Source: an uncultured Collinsella sp. (GTDB lineage Bacteria > Actinomycetota > Coriobacteriia > Coriobacteriales > Coriobacteriaceae). From it: DNA of 37,293 bases. The stretch lies in the NCBI GenBank assembly GCA_902467875.1, contig CABQWP010000014.1, positions 1 through 37,293 on the forward strand, read 5' to 3'. The notes under the pieces were generated by a model. The model did not search any database. It was not told where the DNA came from and saw only the letters and a list, made by a program, of their open reading frames with translations. Made by a program: the position numbers and the translations under genes. Numbering within the stretch: position 1 is the first letter of the stretch; each line of letters opens with the position of its first letter. This document shows positions 1 through 8,852 of the stretch, piece by piece.

Positions 1-1008
1 TAGACAAACGCCCGCTTTGCGGTGGCAACCCTGGGCGAGCCGCCGGTCAACGAGATTGACGGCCGAGCCCACAACGAGTGGTTTGTGGCTGAGCTCTCGA
101 GCTATCAGATTGCTACGACCACCGAGCTCCACCCCCGCGTGGCGGTGCTGCTCAACATCACTCCCGACCACTTGGGCTGGCATAAGAGCCATAAGAACTA
201 TGCGCTTGCCAAGGTCAAACTGTTTGACAATATGGTCGATGACGATCTGGTGGTTGTCGACGTCGAAGACGCCGGCATTCACGAGTTCGATGAGTACATC
301 TACACGCCGGGTCGTCGCATCTGCAAGGTTGCCTTTGACGAGCCTGAGGGCGAGGATGCCGCCTTTGTGCGCGATGGCAAGATGATCGTGCGTCTGAAAG
401 GCGTCGAGACCCCGCTCATCGCTACATCCGAGCTCAAGATCTCGGGCCATCACAATGTTATCAATGCCCTGTGCGCTGCCACGGCTGCCTTGGCGGTCGG
501 TGCCGATGTCGATGGTGTCTGCCGCGGTCTTGCCTCGTTCCAGCCGCTCGAGCACCGCGTGGAGCCATGTGGCGAGATTGACGGCGTGCGCTACGTCAAC
601 GATTCCAAGGCGACCAACACCGATGCGGTCGAGAAGGCACTGACGGCATTTCCCGATGACGACGTGATCTTGCTGCTCGGCGGCCACGATAAGGGCACGC
701 CGCTCACGGACTTCGCGCGCGTCGTTATGGACAACGTGCGCTCGGTCGTCTGCTTTGGCGATGCGCGCGAGCGCTTCACCGCCGCTATGGACGAGGCTGA
801 TGTCGATGGCGATGTGGATATCGCCCAGGCGGATGACCTGCGCGACGCCGTGGACGTTGCCCGTTCGCTTTCGAGCCGTGGCGATGTGATCTTACTTTCT
901 CCTGCCTGCTCTTCGTTCGATGAGTTCTCGGGCTATGAGGAGCGCGGCCGCGTGTTTAAGGACTACGTGGCTCAGCTTGCCGCTACAGCGAAATCACAAA
1001 TGGAATAG
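1..1008 (+). CDS. murD: UDP-N-acetylmuramoylalanine--D-glutamate ligase, 5' truncated by window edge
   Basis: MurD adds D-glutamate to UDP-MurNAc-L-Ala in the cytoplasmic stage of peptidoglycan synthesis. About 330 C-terminal residues are present. The Rossmann N-domain and the ATP-binding loop lie outside the window. Visible Mur ligase signatures are AELSSYQ, NITPDHLGWH, the hinge SGHHNVINALCA, and the C-terminal-domain motifs NDSKATNTDA, LLGGHDKG and SPACSSFDEF. Homology extends left to codon 2 of the window, but the codon at 1-3 is an in-frame TAG. This is either a real nonsense codon or bad sequence at a contig edge. Eight bases separate the stop from ftsW, consistent with one operon. Confidence 0.93.
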
Positions 1009-1016
1009 GGGTTGCG

Positions 1017-2537
1017 GTGAGAGAGGAGAGCCCCCGACAAGGTATGAGGAGGCCCGACTCGGACCGTGCTTCCTCACGTCGCACCACACCGCGTTCCAGC
1101 CGCGGTGGGCAGTCGTTTAGCGAACGCTATATTGCCGGCGTTCCCGCCCGTATCATGCGCCCCCGTTTGATATTCATGGCCTGCCTGTTTACCTTGGTAT
1201 GTTTTGGCCTGCTGATGGTGTACTCGGCGTCTTCGGTCGAGGCGCTGCACGAGAATGGCTCGGCGACGTTTTTTCTGGGTCGACAGGCCGCGTTTGCCGT
1301 GGTCGGTGTTCTGGCGCTGATTGCCATCGTGCGCGTTTTGCCGGACAGCTGGTTTGGGGAGGATGTGCTCAGGATCTTCCTCATCGGCATGATAGGGCTA
1401 CTGCTTCTGGTGTTCTTGGTGGGCAGCGGCAGCCGTGGCGCCACGCGCTGGCTCAACATCGCCGGTATTCAGTTCCAGCCTTCCGAGTTTTTAAAGCCAT
1501 TTGCCATTGCGTATTCGGCCATCATGCTTGATCGCTTCTTTTCGCCCGGTGGCAACATCAACGAATTCCTTCGCAAGATGGGCATCTACCTGGGCATTTC
1601 GCTCTTTCTGATCTTTATCCAGCCCGATTTCGGTACTGTCCTGATCATCCTGTTGACCCTCATGTGCATGGCGTTGTTTGCGGGTCTCGACCCCAGATTT
1701 ATCATCGGCGTGCTAATCTTCGGCATTCTCGTGATCGTGATTGCACTTGTCGCAGAGCCGTACCGTATGGTGCGTATTCAGGTTGCCTTGAACCCTTGGG
1801 CCGACGAGTATGGTGACGGCTATCAGGCCACGCTTGCCATCATGGCCTTTGCCTCGGGCGGTCTGTTCGGCCGTGGCATCGGCAACTCAACCATGAAGTA
1901 CTCGTATCTGCCCGAGGCGCACAACGACTACATCCTGGCCATCATTGGCGAGGAAGTCGGCTTTGTCGGAACCGTGCTGTTCTTCTTGGTGTTTGCGATG
2001 CTGATCTACTCGGCGTTTCGCATTGCCGAGCAGGCGACCGATCGTCGGGGCGCGCTCATGGCGTCTGGCTCCGCGGTCATTCTCGCAGTGCAGTTTTTGA
2101 TTAACGCGCTGGGCATCCTCAACGTGTTTCCCATGACGGGCAAACCGTTGCCGTTTATTAGCTACGGTGGTTCGTCGATTATTGTGTCGCTTATGCTTGC
2201 CGGGTTGATCCTGCGCGTTTCGTACGAGAGCGCCCGCCGCGATGAGTATGACCGCCGCCGTGAGAGCTTTGCCGTTATGGACGAGAGCACCGCCGGCGTA
2301 GCCCATGTGCGCGGTGAACGACCTTCGCGTAGCGGCTTTACCGTTCTGGATGGTTCTGCATCCGAGCCGGCAGCTCGTCCACGCCCGCGAATGGCTCCGC
2401 AAGGTCGTTCGCAGCGCCCCAGCCCTCGCAACGCGGGCGGCGGATATAATCGAATCGATTTGAACTCGGACCCGTCGGCGCGTCTGCGTACCGACGACCA
2501 GGGACCGCGTGTACGAAGGGACTACCATGACCGATAA
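1017..2537 (+). CDS. ftsW: Peptidoglycan glycosyltransferase FtsW (SEDS family)
   Basis: FtsW is the septal SEDS glycan polymerase that works with a class B PBP in the divisome membrane. The 506-residue protein has an Arg-rich cytoplasmic N-terminus of about 48 residues, roughly ten membrane helices and a polar, basic tail after residue 400. Family motifs include FQPSEFLKP near 152, IQPDFGT, the extracellular segment NPWADEYGDGYQ near 259, EEVGFVG, and GKPLPFISYGGSS near 375. The GTG start at 1017 has a usable Shine-Dalgarno (AGGGG at 1007-1011). ATG 1044 is the alternative. The 3' end overlaps murG by 11 bases. RodA is a paralogue, but the dcw context favours FtsW. Confidence 0.93.
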   Translation: MREESPRQGMRRPDSDRASSRRTTPRSSRGGQSFSERYIAGVPARIMRPRLIFMACLFTLVCFGLLMVYSASSVEALHENGSATFFLGRQAAFAVVGVLALIAIVRVLPDSWFGEDVLRIFLIGMIGLLLLVFLVGSGSRGATRWLNIAGIQFQPSEFLKPFAIAYSAIMLDRFFSPGGNINEFLRKMGIYLGISLFLIFIQPDFGTVLIILLTLMCMALFAGLDPRFIIGVLIFGILVIVIALVAEPYRMVRIQVALNPWADEYGDGYQATLAIMAFASGGLFGRGIGNSTMKYSYLPEAHNDYILAIIGEEVGFVGTVLFFLVFAMLIYSAFRIAEQATDRRGALMASGSAVILAVQFLINALGILNVFPMTGKPLPFISYGGSSIIVSLMLAGLILRVSYESARRDEYDRRRESFAVMDESTAGVAHVRGERPSRSGFTVLDGSASEPAARPRPRMAPQGRSQRPSPRNAGGGYNRIDLNSDPSARLRTDDQGPRVRRDYHDR

Positions 2538-3642
2538 AATGACCGTTGCTATTGCAGCCGGCGGCACGGCAGGACACATCAACCCCGCGCTCGCCTTGGC
2601 CGAAGAACTGCGTGACCGTGGCCACCACGTTGTGTTCGTGGGCCAGTCGCGCAAGCTCGAGGGTCGTCTGGTCCCCGAGGCTGGGTTTGATTTTGTGCCC
2701 ATTACGGTCACGGGCTTCGACCGCTCCCGTCCTTGGACGGCGCTGACCTCGCTGTGGCGTGTCAACAAGGCCAAACGTGCGCTCGCCAGTCATTTCTCAA
2801 AGGTCGGCAAGCCCGATGCTGCCGTCGGTTTTGGTGCCTATGTCGAGGTTCCGCTGCTGGGGTGGTGCAAGGGCGCAGGCGTTCCGTATCTGCTGCATGA
2901 GCAGAACTCTGTTCCGGGCCTGGCCAACAAGATGATGAACTCCCACGCCGCCCGCGTGTGCATCTCGGTGCCGGCAGCGCGTTCGGTCTTTGAGCGCGAA
3001 GGTGACCCTGACCACGTGCTCATGACCGGCAACCCCGTACGTCGCTCGGTAATCGAAGGCGATCGCGCTCGCGGCCGCAAGGCACTTGGCGTTCCCGAGG
3101 ACGCTACGCTGCTGCTCGTCTTTGGCGGTTCACTTGGCGCCCAGCACCTCAACGAGCGCGTGGTTTCGCTCAAAAACGAGCTGCTTTCGCGCAAGAACCT
3201 CTATGTGTTGCATTCGACGGGTGCCGACGGCTTTGAGGAGACCGAGCGCGCTTTGGCGCTGACGCCCGAGGAGGCGAAGCGTTACCGCGTCCAGCCTTAC
3301 ATCGACAACATGGGCGATATGTTGGCTGCTGCCGATTTGGTGCTCTCGCGTTCGGGCGCATCGAGCGTGGCCGAGATCGCTGCGCTCGCCGTGCCCTCGG
3401 TGCTCGTGCCGTATCCGCATGCGACGGCCGACCACCAAACCACCAATGCCCGGTATCTGGTCGACGCCGGGGCCGGCGTGCTCTGCGCCGATGCCGATAT
3501 CGACGGTTCTGCCTTTGCCGATGAACTGCTGCACCTGGTCGATGACGCGGCGGCGCGCGACGCCATTCGTCAGGCGGCGCGTGGTCTGGCTCAGGATAGG
3601 GCCGCCGCTCTTCTGGCGGATGCGGTAGAGGGTTTGCGTTAG
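2527..3642 (+). CDS. murG: UDP-GlcNAc:undecaprenyl-PP-MurNAc-pentapeptide GlcNAc transferase
   Basis: MurG makes lipid II from lipid I at the inner face of the membrane. The 371 residues show the GT28 layout. The N-terminal glycine loop GGTAGH is at 12-17, HEQNSVPG near 124, GNPVR, the second glycine loop GGSLGAQ near 200, and the UDP-GlcNAc-binding stretch SRSGASSVAEIAAL followed by PYPHATADHQ. The ATG at 2527 is chosen because GAAGG at 2515-2519 stands about 7 bases upstream. An in-frame start at 2509 is possible but lies deeper in ftsW. The overlap with ftsW suggests translational coupling. Confidence 0.95.
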   Translation: MTDKMTVAIAAGGTAGHINPALALAEELRDRGHHVVFVGQSRKLEGRLVPEAGFDFVPITVTGFDRSRPWTALTSLWRVNKAKRALASHFSKVGKPDAAVGFGAYVEVPLLGWCKGAGVPYLLHEQNSVPGLANKMMNSHAARVCISVPAARSVFEREGDPDHVLMTGNPVRRSVIEGDRARGRKALGVPEDATLLLVFGGSLGAQHLNERVVSLKNELLSRKNLYVLHSTGADGFEETERALALTPEEAKRYRVQPYIDNMGDMLAAADLVLSRSGASSVAEIAALAVPSVLVPYPHATADHQTTNARYLVDAGAGVLCADADIDGSAFADELLHLVDDAAARDAIRQAARGLAQDRAAALLADAVEGLR

Positions 3643-3739
3643 TTAGACGGGATATCGTCGGTCGCCCTCGCGCTGATGCGGTAGGTGCGGTACAGTTAAC
3701 GCGTTACAGGCAGTGTTTACGCAAGGAGTACACGAGCAC

Positions 3740-5158
3740 ATGGCTGATTCCCAGACTGCAACCTCCGCGCCCGAGTTTAAGAGCGCCCACTTTATCGGTA
3801 TCGGCGGCGCCGGCATGAGCGGCATCGCCCTCGTTCTGCACGAGCGCGGTTATGCCGTTACCGGCTCCGACCTTAAGACGTCACGTTATATCCGCCAGCT
3901 TACCCGCGCTGGTGTGAAGGTACATGTGGGCCATGAGGCCGCGACGATCGACGAGGTCAAGCCCGACGTGGTTGTTGTCTCCACCGCTATTCCGGAGTCC
4001 AACCCTGAACTCGTGCGCGCTCGCGAGCTTGGTATTCCCGTGTGGCCCCGTGCCAAGATGCTCTCTGCCTTGGGCCACGGCTACACTACCGTCGCTGTTG
4101 CCGGCACGCACGGCAAGACCACCACGTCTTCGATGTGCGCCACCATGCTCGACCGCATGGGTCTGGATCCGAGCTTCCTGATCGGTGGCATCGTCGAGGG
4201 CTATGACACGAACGGCAAGAACGGCTCGGGCGACTACTTTGTCGCCGAGGCCGACGAGTCCGACAGCTCCTTCCTGTTCCTGAACCCCAACGTGGTCATT
4301 GTGACCAACGTCGAGGCCGACCACCTCGATCACTACTCGGGTATCGAGGAGATCGAAGCGACTTTCGCCAAATTCATGAGCCTGGTGGGCGAGGACGGCA
4401 CCGTCATCGTCTGCGGTGAGGACCCGCATCTGGTCGAGCTCGCCAAGTCGACGGGCCGTCACGTGCTTTCCTACGGCTTTGCCGAGAGCAACGACATCGT
4501 CTGCATGCACCCGGATGTCAAAGGCATCCAGAGTGACTTTATCGTTCGCTTTGAGGACGGCACTGAGCATGCCGTGGAGATCAAGAGCAATCCCGGTCGC
4601 CACAACATGCTCAACGCCACGGCGGTGCTCACCGTCGCCCATGTCCTGGGCCTTGACATCGACGCCGCCGCCAAGGCGCTCTCGAGCTTTGAGGGCGTCC
4701 GCCGTCGCTTTACCCACGTGGGCGATATCGATGGCATCACCGTGGTCGATGATTACGGCCATCACCCCACCGAGATCAAGGCGACGCTTGCTGCCGCTTC
4801 GTCGCTGGGCTACAAGCATGTCGACGTCGTGTTCCAGCCGCACCGTTATTCGCGCCTGCAGGCCCTGTGCGACGACTTTGCCGATGCATTTGCCAATGCC
4901 GATAAACTGCTGCTGATTGATGTGTTCTCGGCTGGCGAGATGCCCATTCCGGGTGTTACCTCTAAGATGCTCGCCGATACCGTGCGCGCCAAGCATCCTG
5001 GCAAGGAGGTTGTGTACTGCTCCAGCCGTCTTGAGCTCAATCAGGAGCTCGAGCAGATGGTGGGCGAGGGCGATCTGCTGCTCACTATGGGTGCCGGTGA
5101 CGTTACGACCGTCGGTCCCGAGTTCATTGAGTATCTGACTGCCAAGAAAGACGCTTAA
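3740..5158 (+). CDS. murC: UDP-N-acetylmuramate--L-alanine ligase
   Basis: MurC adds the first amino acid, L-alanine, to UDP-MurNAc. The 472-residue protein has the N-domain nucleotide loop GIGGAGMSG near 20-28 and the ATP loop GTHGKTTTS near 122. It also has the Mg/substrate motif AEADESDSSF, NVEADHLDHY, the hinge NPGRHNMLNA, DDYGHHPTE, and FQPHRYSR. ATG 3740 has AAGGAG at 3723-3728, 11 bases upstream. An in-frame GTG at 3713 has no ribosome site. A 97-base gap after murG leaves room for an internal promoter, but no convincing pair of boxes was found. murB follows after 5 bases. Confidence 0.95.
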   Translation: MADSQTATSAPEFKSAHFIGIGGAGMSGIALVLHERGYAVTGSDLKTSRYIRQLTRAGVKVHVGHEAATIDEVKPDVVVVSTAIPESNPELVRARELGIPVWPRAKMLSALGHGYTTVAVAGTHGKTTTSSMCATMLDRMGLDPSFLIGGIVEGYDTNGKNGSGDYFVAEADESDSSFLFLNPNVVIVTNVEADHLDHYSGIEEIEATFAKFMSLVGEDGTVIVCGEDPHLVELAKSTGRHVLSYGFAESNDIVCMHPDVKGIQSDFIVRFEDGTEHAVEIKSNPGRHNMLNATAVLTVAHVLGLDIDAAAKALSSFEGVRRRFTHVGDIDGITVVDDYGHHPTEIKATLAAASSLGYKHVDVVFQPHRYSRLQALCDDFADAFANADKLLLIDVFSAGEMPIPGVTSKMLADTVRAKHPGKEVVYCSSRLELNQELEQMVGEGDLLLTMGAGDVTTVGPEFIEYLTAKKDA

Positions 5159-5163
5159 GTCTA

Positions 5164-6075
5164 ATGGGTCTGTTTAACGCCGTCATGGCGCTCTCGGGCA
5201 TGATCGACACGGATGTGATCGAGGACGAGCGCCTTGCGCGTCATACGAGCTATCGTATCGGCGGCAAGGCCGACCTCTTTGTGACGTGCCATAGCTATCA
5301 TGCCCTCCGCCGCGCCGTGGCGGTGCTCGATCGCGAGCAGGTGCCGTGGGTCATCATCGGCAAGGGCTCCAATCTGCTGGTTGCCGATGGCGGTTATCGC
5401 GGCGCCGTCATTTCGCTCGGACGTGAGTTTCAGCGCACGGTTGTTGCCGATGACGGTTGTACGCTGACGGTCGGTGCGGGCGTGATGTTTGCGCGCCTGG
5501 TCAACGATGCCCTGTCGCGTAGCCTCTCGGGCCTTGAGTTTGCCGTTGGCATCCCTGGCTCGGTTGGCGGTGCGATATCTATGAATGCCGGCACACGGAC
5601 CGAGTGGATTGGCTCGCTGGTTGAGGATGTCGTAACGTTTGACCCGGCATCCGGTATCAAGCATTATGCGGGGTCCGAGATCACTTGGGGCTACCGCGAA
5701 TGTAGCCTTCCCCGCAATGAGATTATCCTCGAGTGCGTGCTCAAGCTTAAACCGGCGCCCAAGGCCGACATTCGCGAGCGCATGGAGCGGTACCTGACGA
5801 GGCGCAAGCGTACGCAGCCCATGGGTCGCGCATCCTGCGGGTCGGTCTTTCGCAACCCGCCCGATGCGAGTGTGGGCAAGCTTATCGAGGATTGTGGATT
5901 AAAGGGTTTTTCGATTGGCGGCGCGGAAGTTTCGCCCGTTCACGCTAATTTTATCGTTAATAACGGAACTGCCTCGGCCGATGACGTTGCCGCGGTTATC
6001 AGACATGTGCACGGAAAGGTGAGGGAGGCGTATGGCATCGAGCTCAGACCGGAAGTTAAATTCCTCGGCTTCTAG
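5164..6075 (+). CDS. murB: UDP-N-acetylenolpyruvoylglucosamine reductase
   Basis: MurB is the FAD- and NADPH-dependent reductase that makes UDP-MurNAc. The 303 residues contain the FAD-binding motif HTSYRIGGKADL, GKGSNLLVADGG, and GIPGSVGGAISMNAG. The catalytic serine segment is SCGSVFRNP, and the conserved Glu near the C-terminus lies in ELRPEVKFLG. The last motif and the missing extra loop fit a type II-like enzyme, but the subtype is not certain. The start is 5 bases after the murC stop with only a weak Shine-Dalgarno, so translation is probably coupled. Later ATGs at 5185 and 5200 are alternatives. The 3' end overlaps ftsQ by 44 bases. Confidence 0.94.
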   Translation: MGLFNAVMALSGMIDTDVIEDERLARHTSYRIGGKADLFVTCHSYHALRRAVAVLDREQVPWVIIGKGSNLLVADGGYRGAVISLGREFQRTVVADDGCTLTVGAGVMFARLVNDALSRSLSGLEFAVGIPGSVGGAISMNAGTRTEWIGSLVEDVVTFDPASGIKHYAGSEITWGYRECSLPRNEIILECVLKLKPAPKADIRERMERYLTRRKRTQPMGRASCGSVFRNPPDASVGKLIEDCGLKGFSIGGAEVSPVHANFIVNNGTASADDVAAVIRHVHGKVREAYGIELRPEVKFLGF

Positions 6076-7288
6076 AGCATCGAAACCCACCTTCCGCCGC
6101 GCCGGAGGGCGTTCCGGCGCGCCTGCCAAACCTCAACGCAATACCGTCGCGCACTCTAAGTCTGTCGGGCATGCTCGACAGACCAGTCGTCCGGTTGTCG
6201 GCTCGCAGCTCGGTAATCGTCCGGCCGCAAAAAAGTCCTCGCGTCCCTCGGTGACGTCAAAGCCTGTTATGGGCGCCAAACCCGCCCGTCCCATGGCAAC
6301 TCCTAAGCCCTCGACGGGAACTAAAGCGCCGCGTCCAGGTCGCACGCTGGGCGCATCGAAACCGCGCTCGCTGACATCGGTGCCGGCTACCGCCAAGAAG
6401 CCTTCGGGTAAAAAAAGCGTCAACCCGTTGTCTTCACTTGGGGCGATGGTAAATAAAACATCAGACGCCGCTTCTGTCGTTGCAGGCAAAGGCAAAATCG
6501 TGGGCGGCGTTCTGGCCGCCTTGGCCGTGCTCGTCGTCGTTGCCATCGTGGTGATCAACTCTGGATTGTTTACCGCCACTGATATTCAGATTCAAGGCAG
6601 CGAGCATGTGACGAAGCACGATGCTATCCAGCTGATCGATTTGCCCGAGGGGACGTCGCTTTTTAACGTCGATCCCGACCAGATTACCGAGGACCTCAAG
6701 CAGAACCCGTGGGTCTCGGGCGTGGATGTCCAGCGTCAGTTCCCACATACGCTCATCATTACGCCGATGGAGCGCAAGGTCATTGCAATTGCCTATATCA
6801 GCTCCGATGACCTTGCCTGGGCCATCGGGGATGATGACACCTGGATCGCCCCGCTGTCGACGTCGGTCGAAGTGGATGACCAGGGCAACGTCATCACGAC
6901 GGGGCAGGGCTCAAATACCCTGACCGGCATTGATGCCGCACTGGCGCTCGCTAAGCACTATGGCGCGGTGTTGTTGACTGATGTCTCGGCGGATGTCGCT
7001 CCGGTTTCCGGCCAGGCGGTGAGCTCCAAGGCCGTTAAGGCTGGCTTGGATTATGTGCGTGGTTTTTCGAGCGAGTTCTTGGGACAAGTCAAGGATATTT
7101 CCACGCCTTCGGTCGAAGCCATCTCGGCAAACCTCAATAACGGCATTGAGGTGTCGCTGGGCGATTCGAACGATATCGTCAAGAAGGAGCGCGTAGTTAC
7201 CAAGCTGCTTTCGCAGGTAGAGGGCGTAACGTATATCAATGTGCGCTCTCCGGGTAACTATACATTTAGGAACGCTCCGACCTCGTAG
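6032..7288 (+). CDS. ftsQ: Cell division protein FtsQ/DivIB
   Basis: FtsQ is a bitopic divisome protein that links early and late division proteins. The 418 residues divide into a basic, Pro- and Ser-rich cytoplasmic region of about 155 residues with repeated KP/RP steps, then a single membrane helix near 158-178. A POTRA domain begins near 187 (DIQIQGSEHV, SLFNVDPDQI, NPWVSGVDVQRQFPHTL), and a beta domain follows. The N-terminal region is long for the family. The start has GAGGGAGG at 6021-6028. The gene begins inside murB, which supports coupled expression. Confidence 0.9.
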   Translation: MASSSDRKLNSSASRASKPTFRRAGGRSGAPAKPQRNTVAHSKSVGHARQTSRPVVGSQLGNRPAAKKSSRPSVTSKPVMGAKPARPMATPKPSTGTKAPRPGRTLGASKPRSLTSVPATAKKPSGKKSVNPLSSLGAMVNKTSDAASVVAGKGKIVGGVLAALAVLVVVAIVVINSGLFTATDIQIQGSEHVTKHDAIQLIDLPEGTSLFNVDPDQITEDLKQNPWVSGVDVQRQFPHTLIITPMERKVIAIAYISSDDLAWAIGDDDTWIAPLSTSVEVDDQGNVITTGQGSNTLTGIDAALALAKHYGAVLLTDVSADVAPVSGQAVSSKAVKAGLDYVRGFSSEFLGQVKDISTPSVEAISANLNNGIEVSLGDSNDIVKKERVVTKLLSQVEGVTYINVRSPGNYTFRNAPTS

Positions 7289-7487
7289 CGCTGGTTGATG
7301 CTTTGTTGAGGGGCCATACCACGCCGTTTATCTGGTTTGTTTGGTTTTCACGGTCAATTATTTGACTGATACGTTCATAATGTGCAAACATAATACGGTT
7401 TACCTTTGCATTTACTTTCAACCTGAAGGTTAATGTGCGCAGGGGTCGACCCATGCTATGGCTATAACCTTTGTTCGGAGGACCGAC
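7289..7487 (+). promoter_or_regulatory. AT-rich ftsZ leader, probable own promoter
   Basis: This 199-base spacer is clearly richer in A/T than the genes around it. It contains TTGACT at 7362-7367 and CATAAT at 7376-7381 and 7389-7394. None of these pairs has a normal 16-18 base spacing, so no exact promoter is assigned. A separate ftsZ promoter is likely from composition and from the known need for high FtsZ levels. Confidence 0.4.
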
Positions 7488-8642
7488 ATGCACGAGACAG
7501 AGATCAACAACTACCTTGCCGTCATTAAGGTGGTCGGCGTCGGCGGCGGCGGTACCAACGCGGTCAATCGAATGATCGAAGAGGGCATCCGCGGCGTCGA
7601 GTTTGTTGCCATCAACACCGATGCTCAGGCACTCGCGATCTCTGATGCCGATATCAAGGTGCACATCGGCACCGACCTTACCCGCGGCCTGGGCGCCGGC
7701 GCCAACCCCGAGGTTGGCCGCAAGGCTGCCGATGAGTCTCGCGACGACATTGCCGAGGCGCTCGCTGGCGCCGACATGGTGTTCATCACCTGCGGCGAGG
7801 GCGGTGGCACCGGTACCGGCGCTGCTCCCATCGTTGCCGATATCGCGATGAACGAGGTCGGTGCGCTGACCGTCGCCGTCGTGACCAAGCCCTTCACCTT
7901 CGAGGGCCGCAAGCGCAAGAAGAGCGCCGAGGAGGGCATTAAGACCCTCTCCGATTGCGTCGACACCATGATCGTCATCCCTAACGATAAGCTGCTCGAC
8001 ATCGCCGAGAAGAAGACCACCATGCTCGAGGCCTTCGCGATTGCCGATGGCGTCCTTTCCCAGGGCACCCAGGGCATCACCGACCTCATCACCGTCCCCG
8101 GTATCATCAACCTGGACTTCGCCGATGTTAAGACCATCATGAAGCAGGCCGGTACCGCCATGATGGGTATCGGTACCTCTTCTGGGGACACCCGTGCCGT
8201 CGACGCTGCCCAGCAGGCCATCTCCAGCCCGCTGCTCGAGAGCTCCATCGATGGCGCCACGCGCGTGCTGCTCTCCATCGCCGGTTCCAAGGACCTGGGC
8301 ATCCAGGAGATCAGCGACGCCGCCGACGTTGTCGCCAACGCCGTCGACCCCGAGGCCAACATCATCTTCGGTACCGTTGTCGACGAGTCCCTGGGCGATC
8401 AGGTGCGTATCACCGTCATCGCTACGGGCTTCTCCGACTCCAACGTCAACCGTCAGGACGAGCTCTTTGCTGCTCAGCAGTCTCAGAGCAAGGCCGCTGC
8501 CTCCGCTGAGCCGCAGCGCACCGCTCCTGCCACGAGCCCGGCTCAGGCCGCTCCGACCCGCAACGTCGGTGGCACCGAGCTTCCTAACTTCGGCAACGAT
8601 CAGTTCGAGCTTCCCGACTTCCTGAAGCGCGGTAGCTTCTAA
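7488..8642 (+). CDS. ftsZ: Cell division GTPase FtsZ
   Basis: FtsZ polymerises into the division ring. The 384 residues start with the GTPase core (GVGGGGTNAVNRM, INTDAQAL), the tubulin signature GGGTGTGAAP near 105-114 and the T7 region. A variable Ala/Gln/Pro-rich linker runs from about 325. The conserved C-terminal peptide ELPDFLKRGSF binds membrane tethers such as SepF. ATG 7488 is preferred because GGAGG at 7477-7481 lies 6 bases upstream. The in-frame ATG 7458 has no such site. Codon use is strongly biased to C-ending codons, as in a highly expressed gene. No ftsA is seen, and sepF lies downstream. Confidence 0.97.
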   Translation: MHETEINNYLAVIKVVGVGGGGTNAVNRMIEEGIRGVEFVAINTDAQALAISDADIKVHIGTDLTRGLGAGANPEVGRKAADESRDDIAEALAGADMVFITCGEGGGTGTGAAPIVADIAMNEVGALTVAVVTKPFTFEGRKRKKSAEEGIKTLSDCVDTMIVIPNDKLLDIAEKKTTMLEAFAIADGVLSQGTQGITDLITVPGIINLDFADVKTIMKQAGTAMMGIGTSSGDTRAVDAAQQAISSPLLESSIDGATRVLLSIAGSKDLGIQEISDAADVVANAVDPEANIIFGTVVDESLGDQVRITVIATGFSDSNVNRQDELFAAQQSQSKAAASAEPQRTAPATSPAQAAPTRNVGGTELPNFGNDQFELPDFLKRGSF

Positions 8643-8668
8643 GTCGTTCTTTGCATTGTTGTGCACAG

Positions 8669-8697
8669 GGGCGTGTCCGTATGGACGCGCCCTTTTT
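8669..8697 (+). terminator. Intrinsic terminator after ftsZ
   Basis: A 10-bp stem GGGCGTGTCC / GGACGCGCCC with one G-U pair and a GTAT loop is followed by five T. It separates ftsZ from the pgeF-pst transcript. Confidence 0.88.
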
Positions 8698-8729
8698 ATT
8701 TCGACTTTGTAAACTAGAACCTCCAATCT

Positions 8730-8747
8730 CTTTACGTTCCCTTTACG
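8730..8747 (+). promoter_or_regulatory. Candidate Pho box (direct repeat, 11-base period)
   Basis: Two identical 7-mers CTTTACG start at 8730 and 8741 and are separated by TTCC. The 7+4 layout with an 11-base period is that of PhoB/PhoP-type response regulator boxes, although the sequence differs from the E. coli and Streptomyces consensus. It lies just upstream of pgeF-pstSCAB-phoU, where such control is expected. A possible -10 is TATCCT at 8768-8773. Confidence 0.6.
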
Positions 8748-8852
8748 ATTGCCTCCAGCGCAGCAGGTATCCTTTTAGAGAAGTATGACAGCCGTATAAA
8801 CGCGGGCTGTAGCGGCGATGCCGCGGTACTTGTGTTATTAGGAGGCTTTAGT

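Noticed and set aside
7266..8726. 486-codon minus-strand ORF opposite ftsZ
   Set aside because: It is a shadow of ftsZ produced by its biased codon use, and it runs through the ftsZ terminator.
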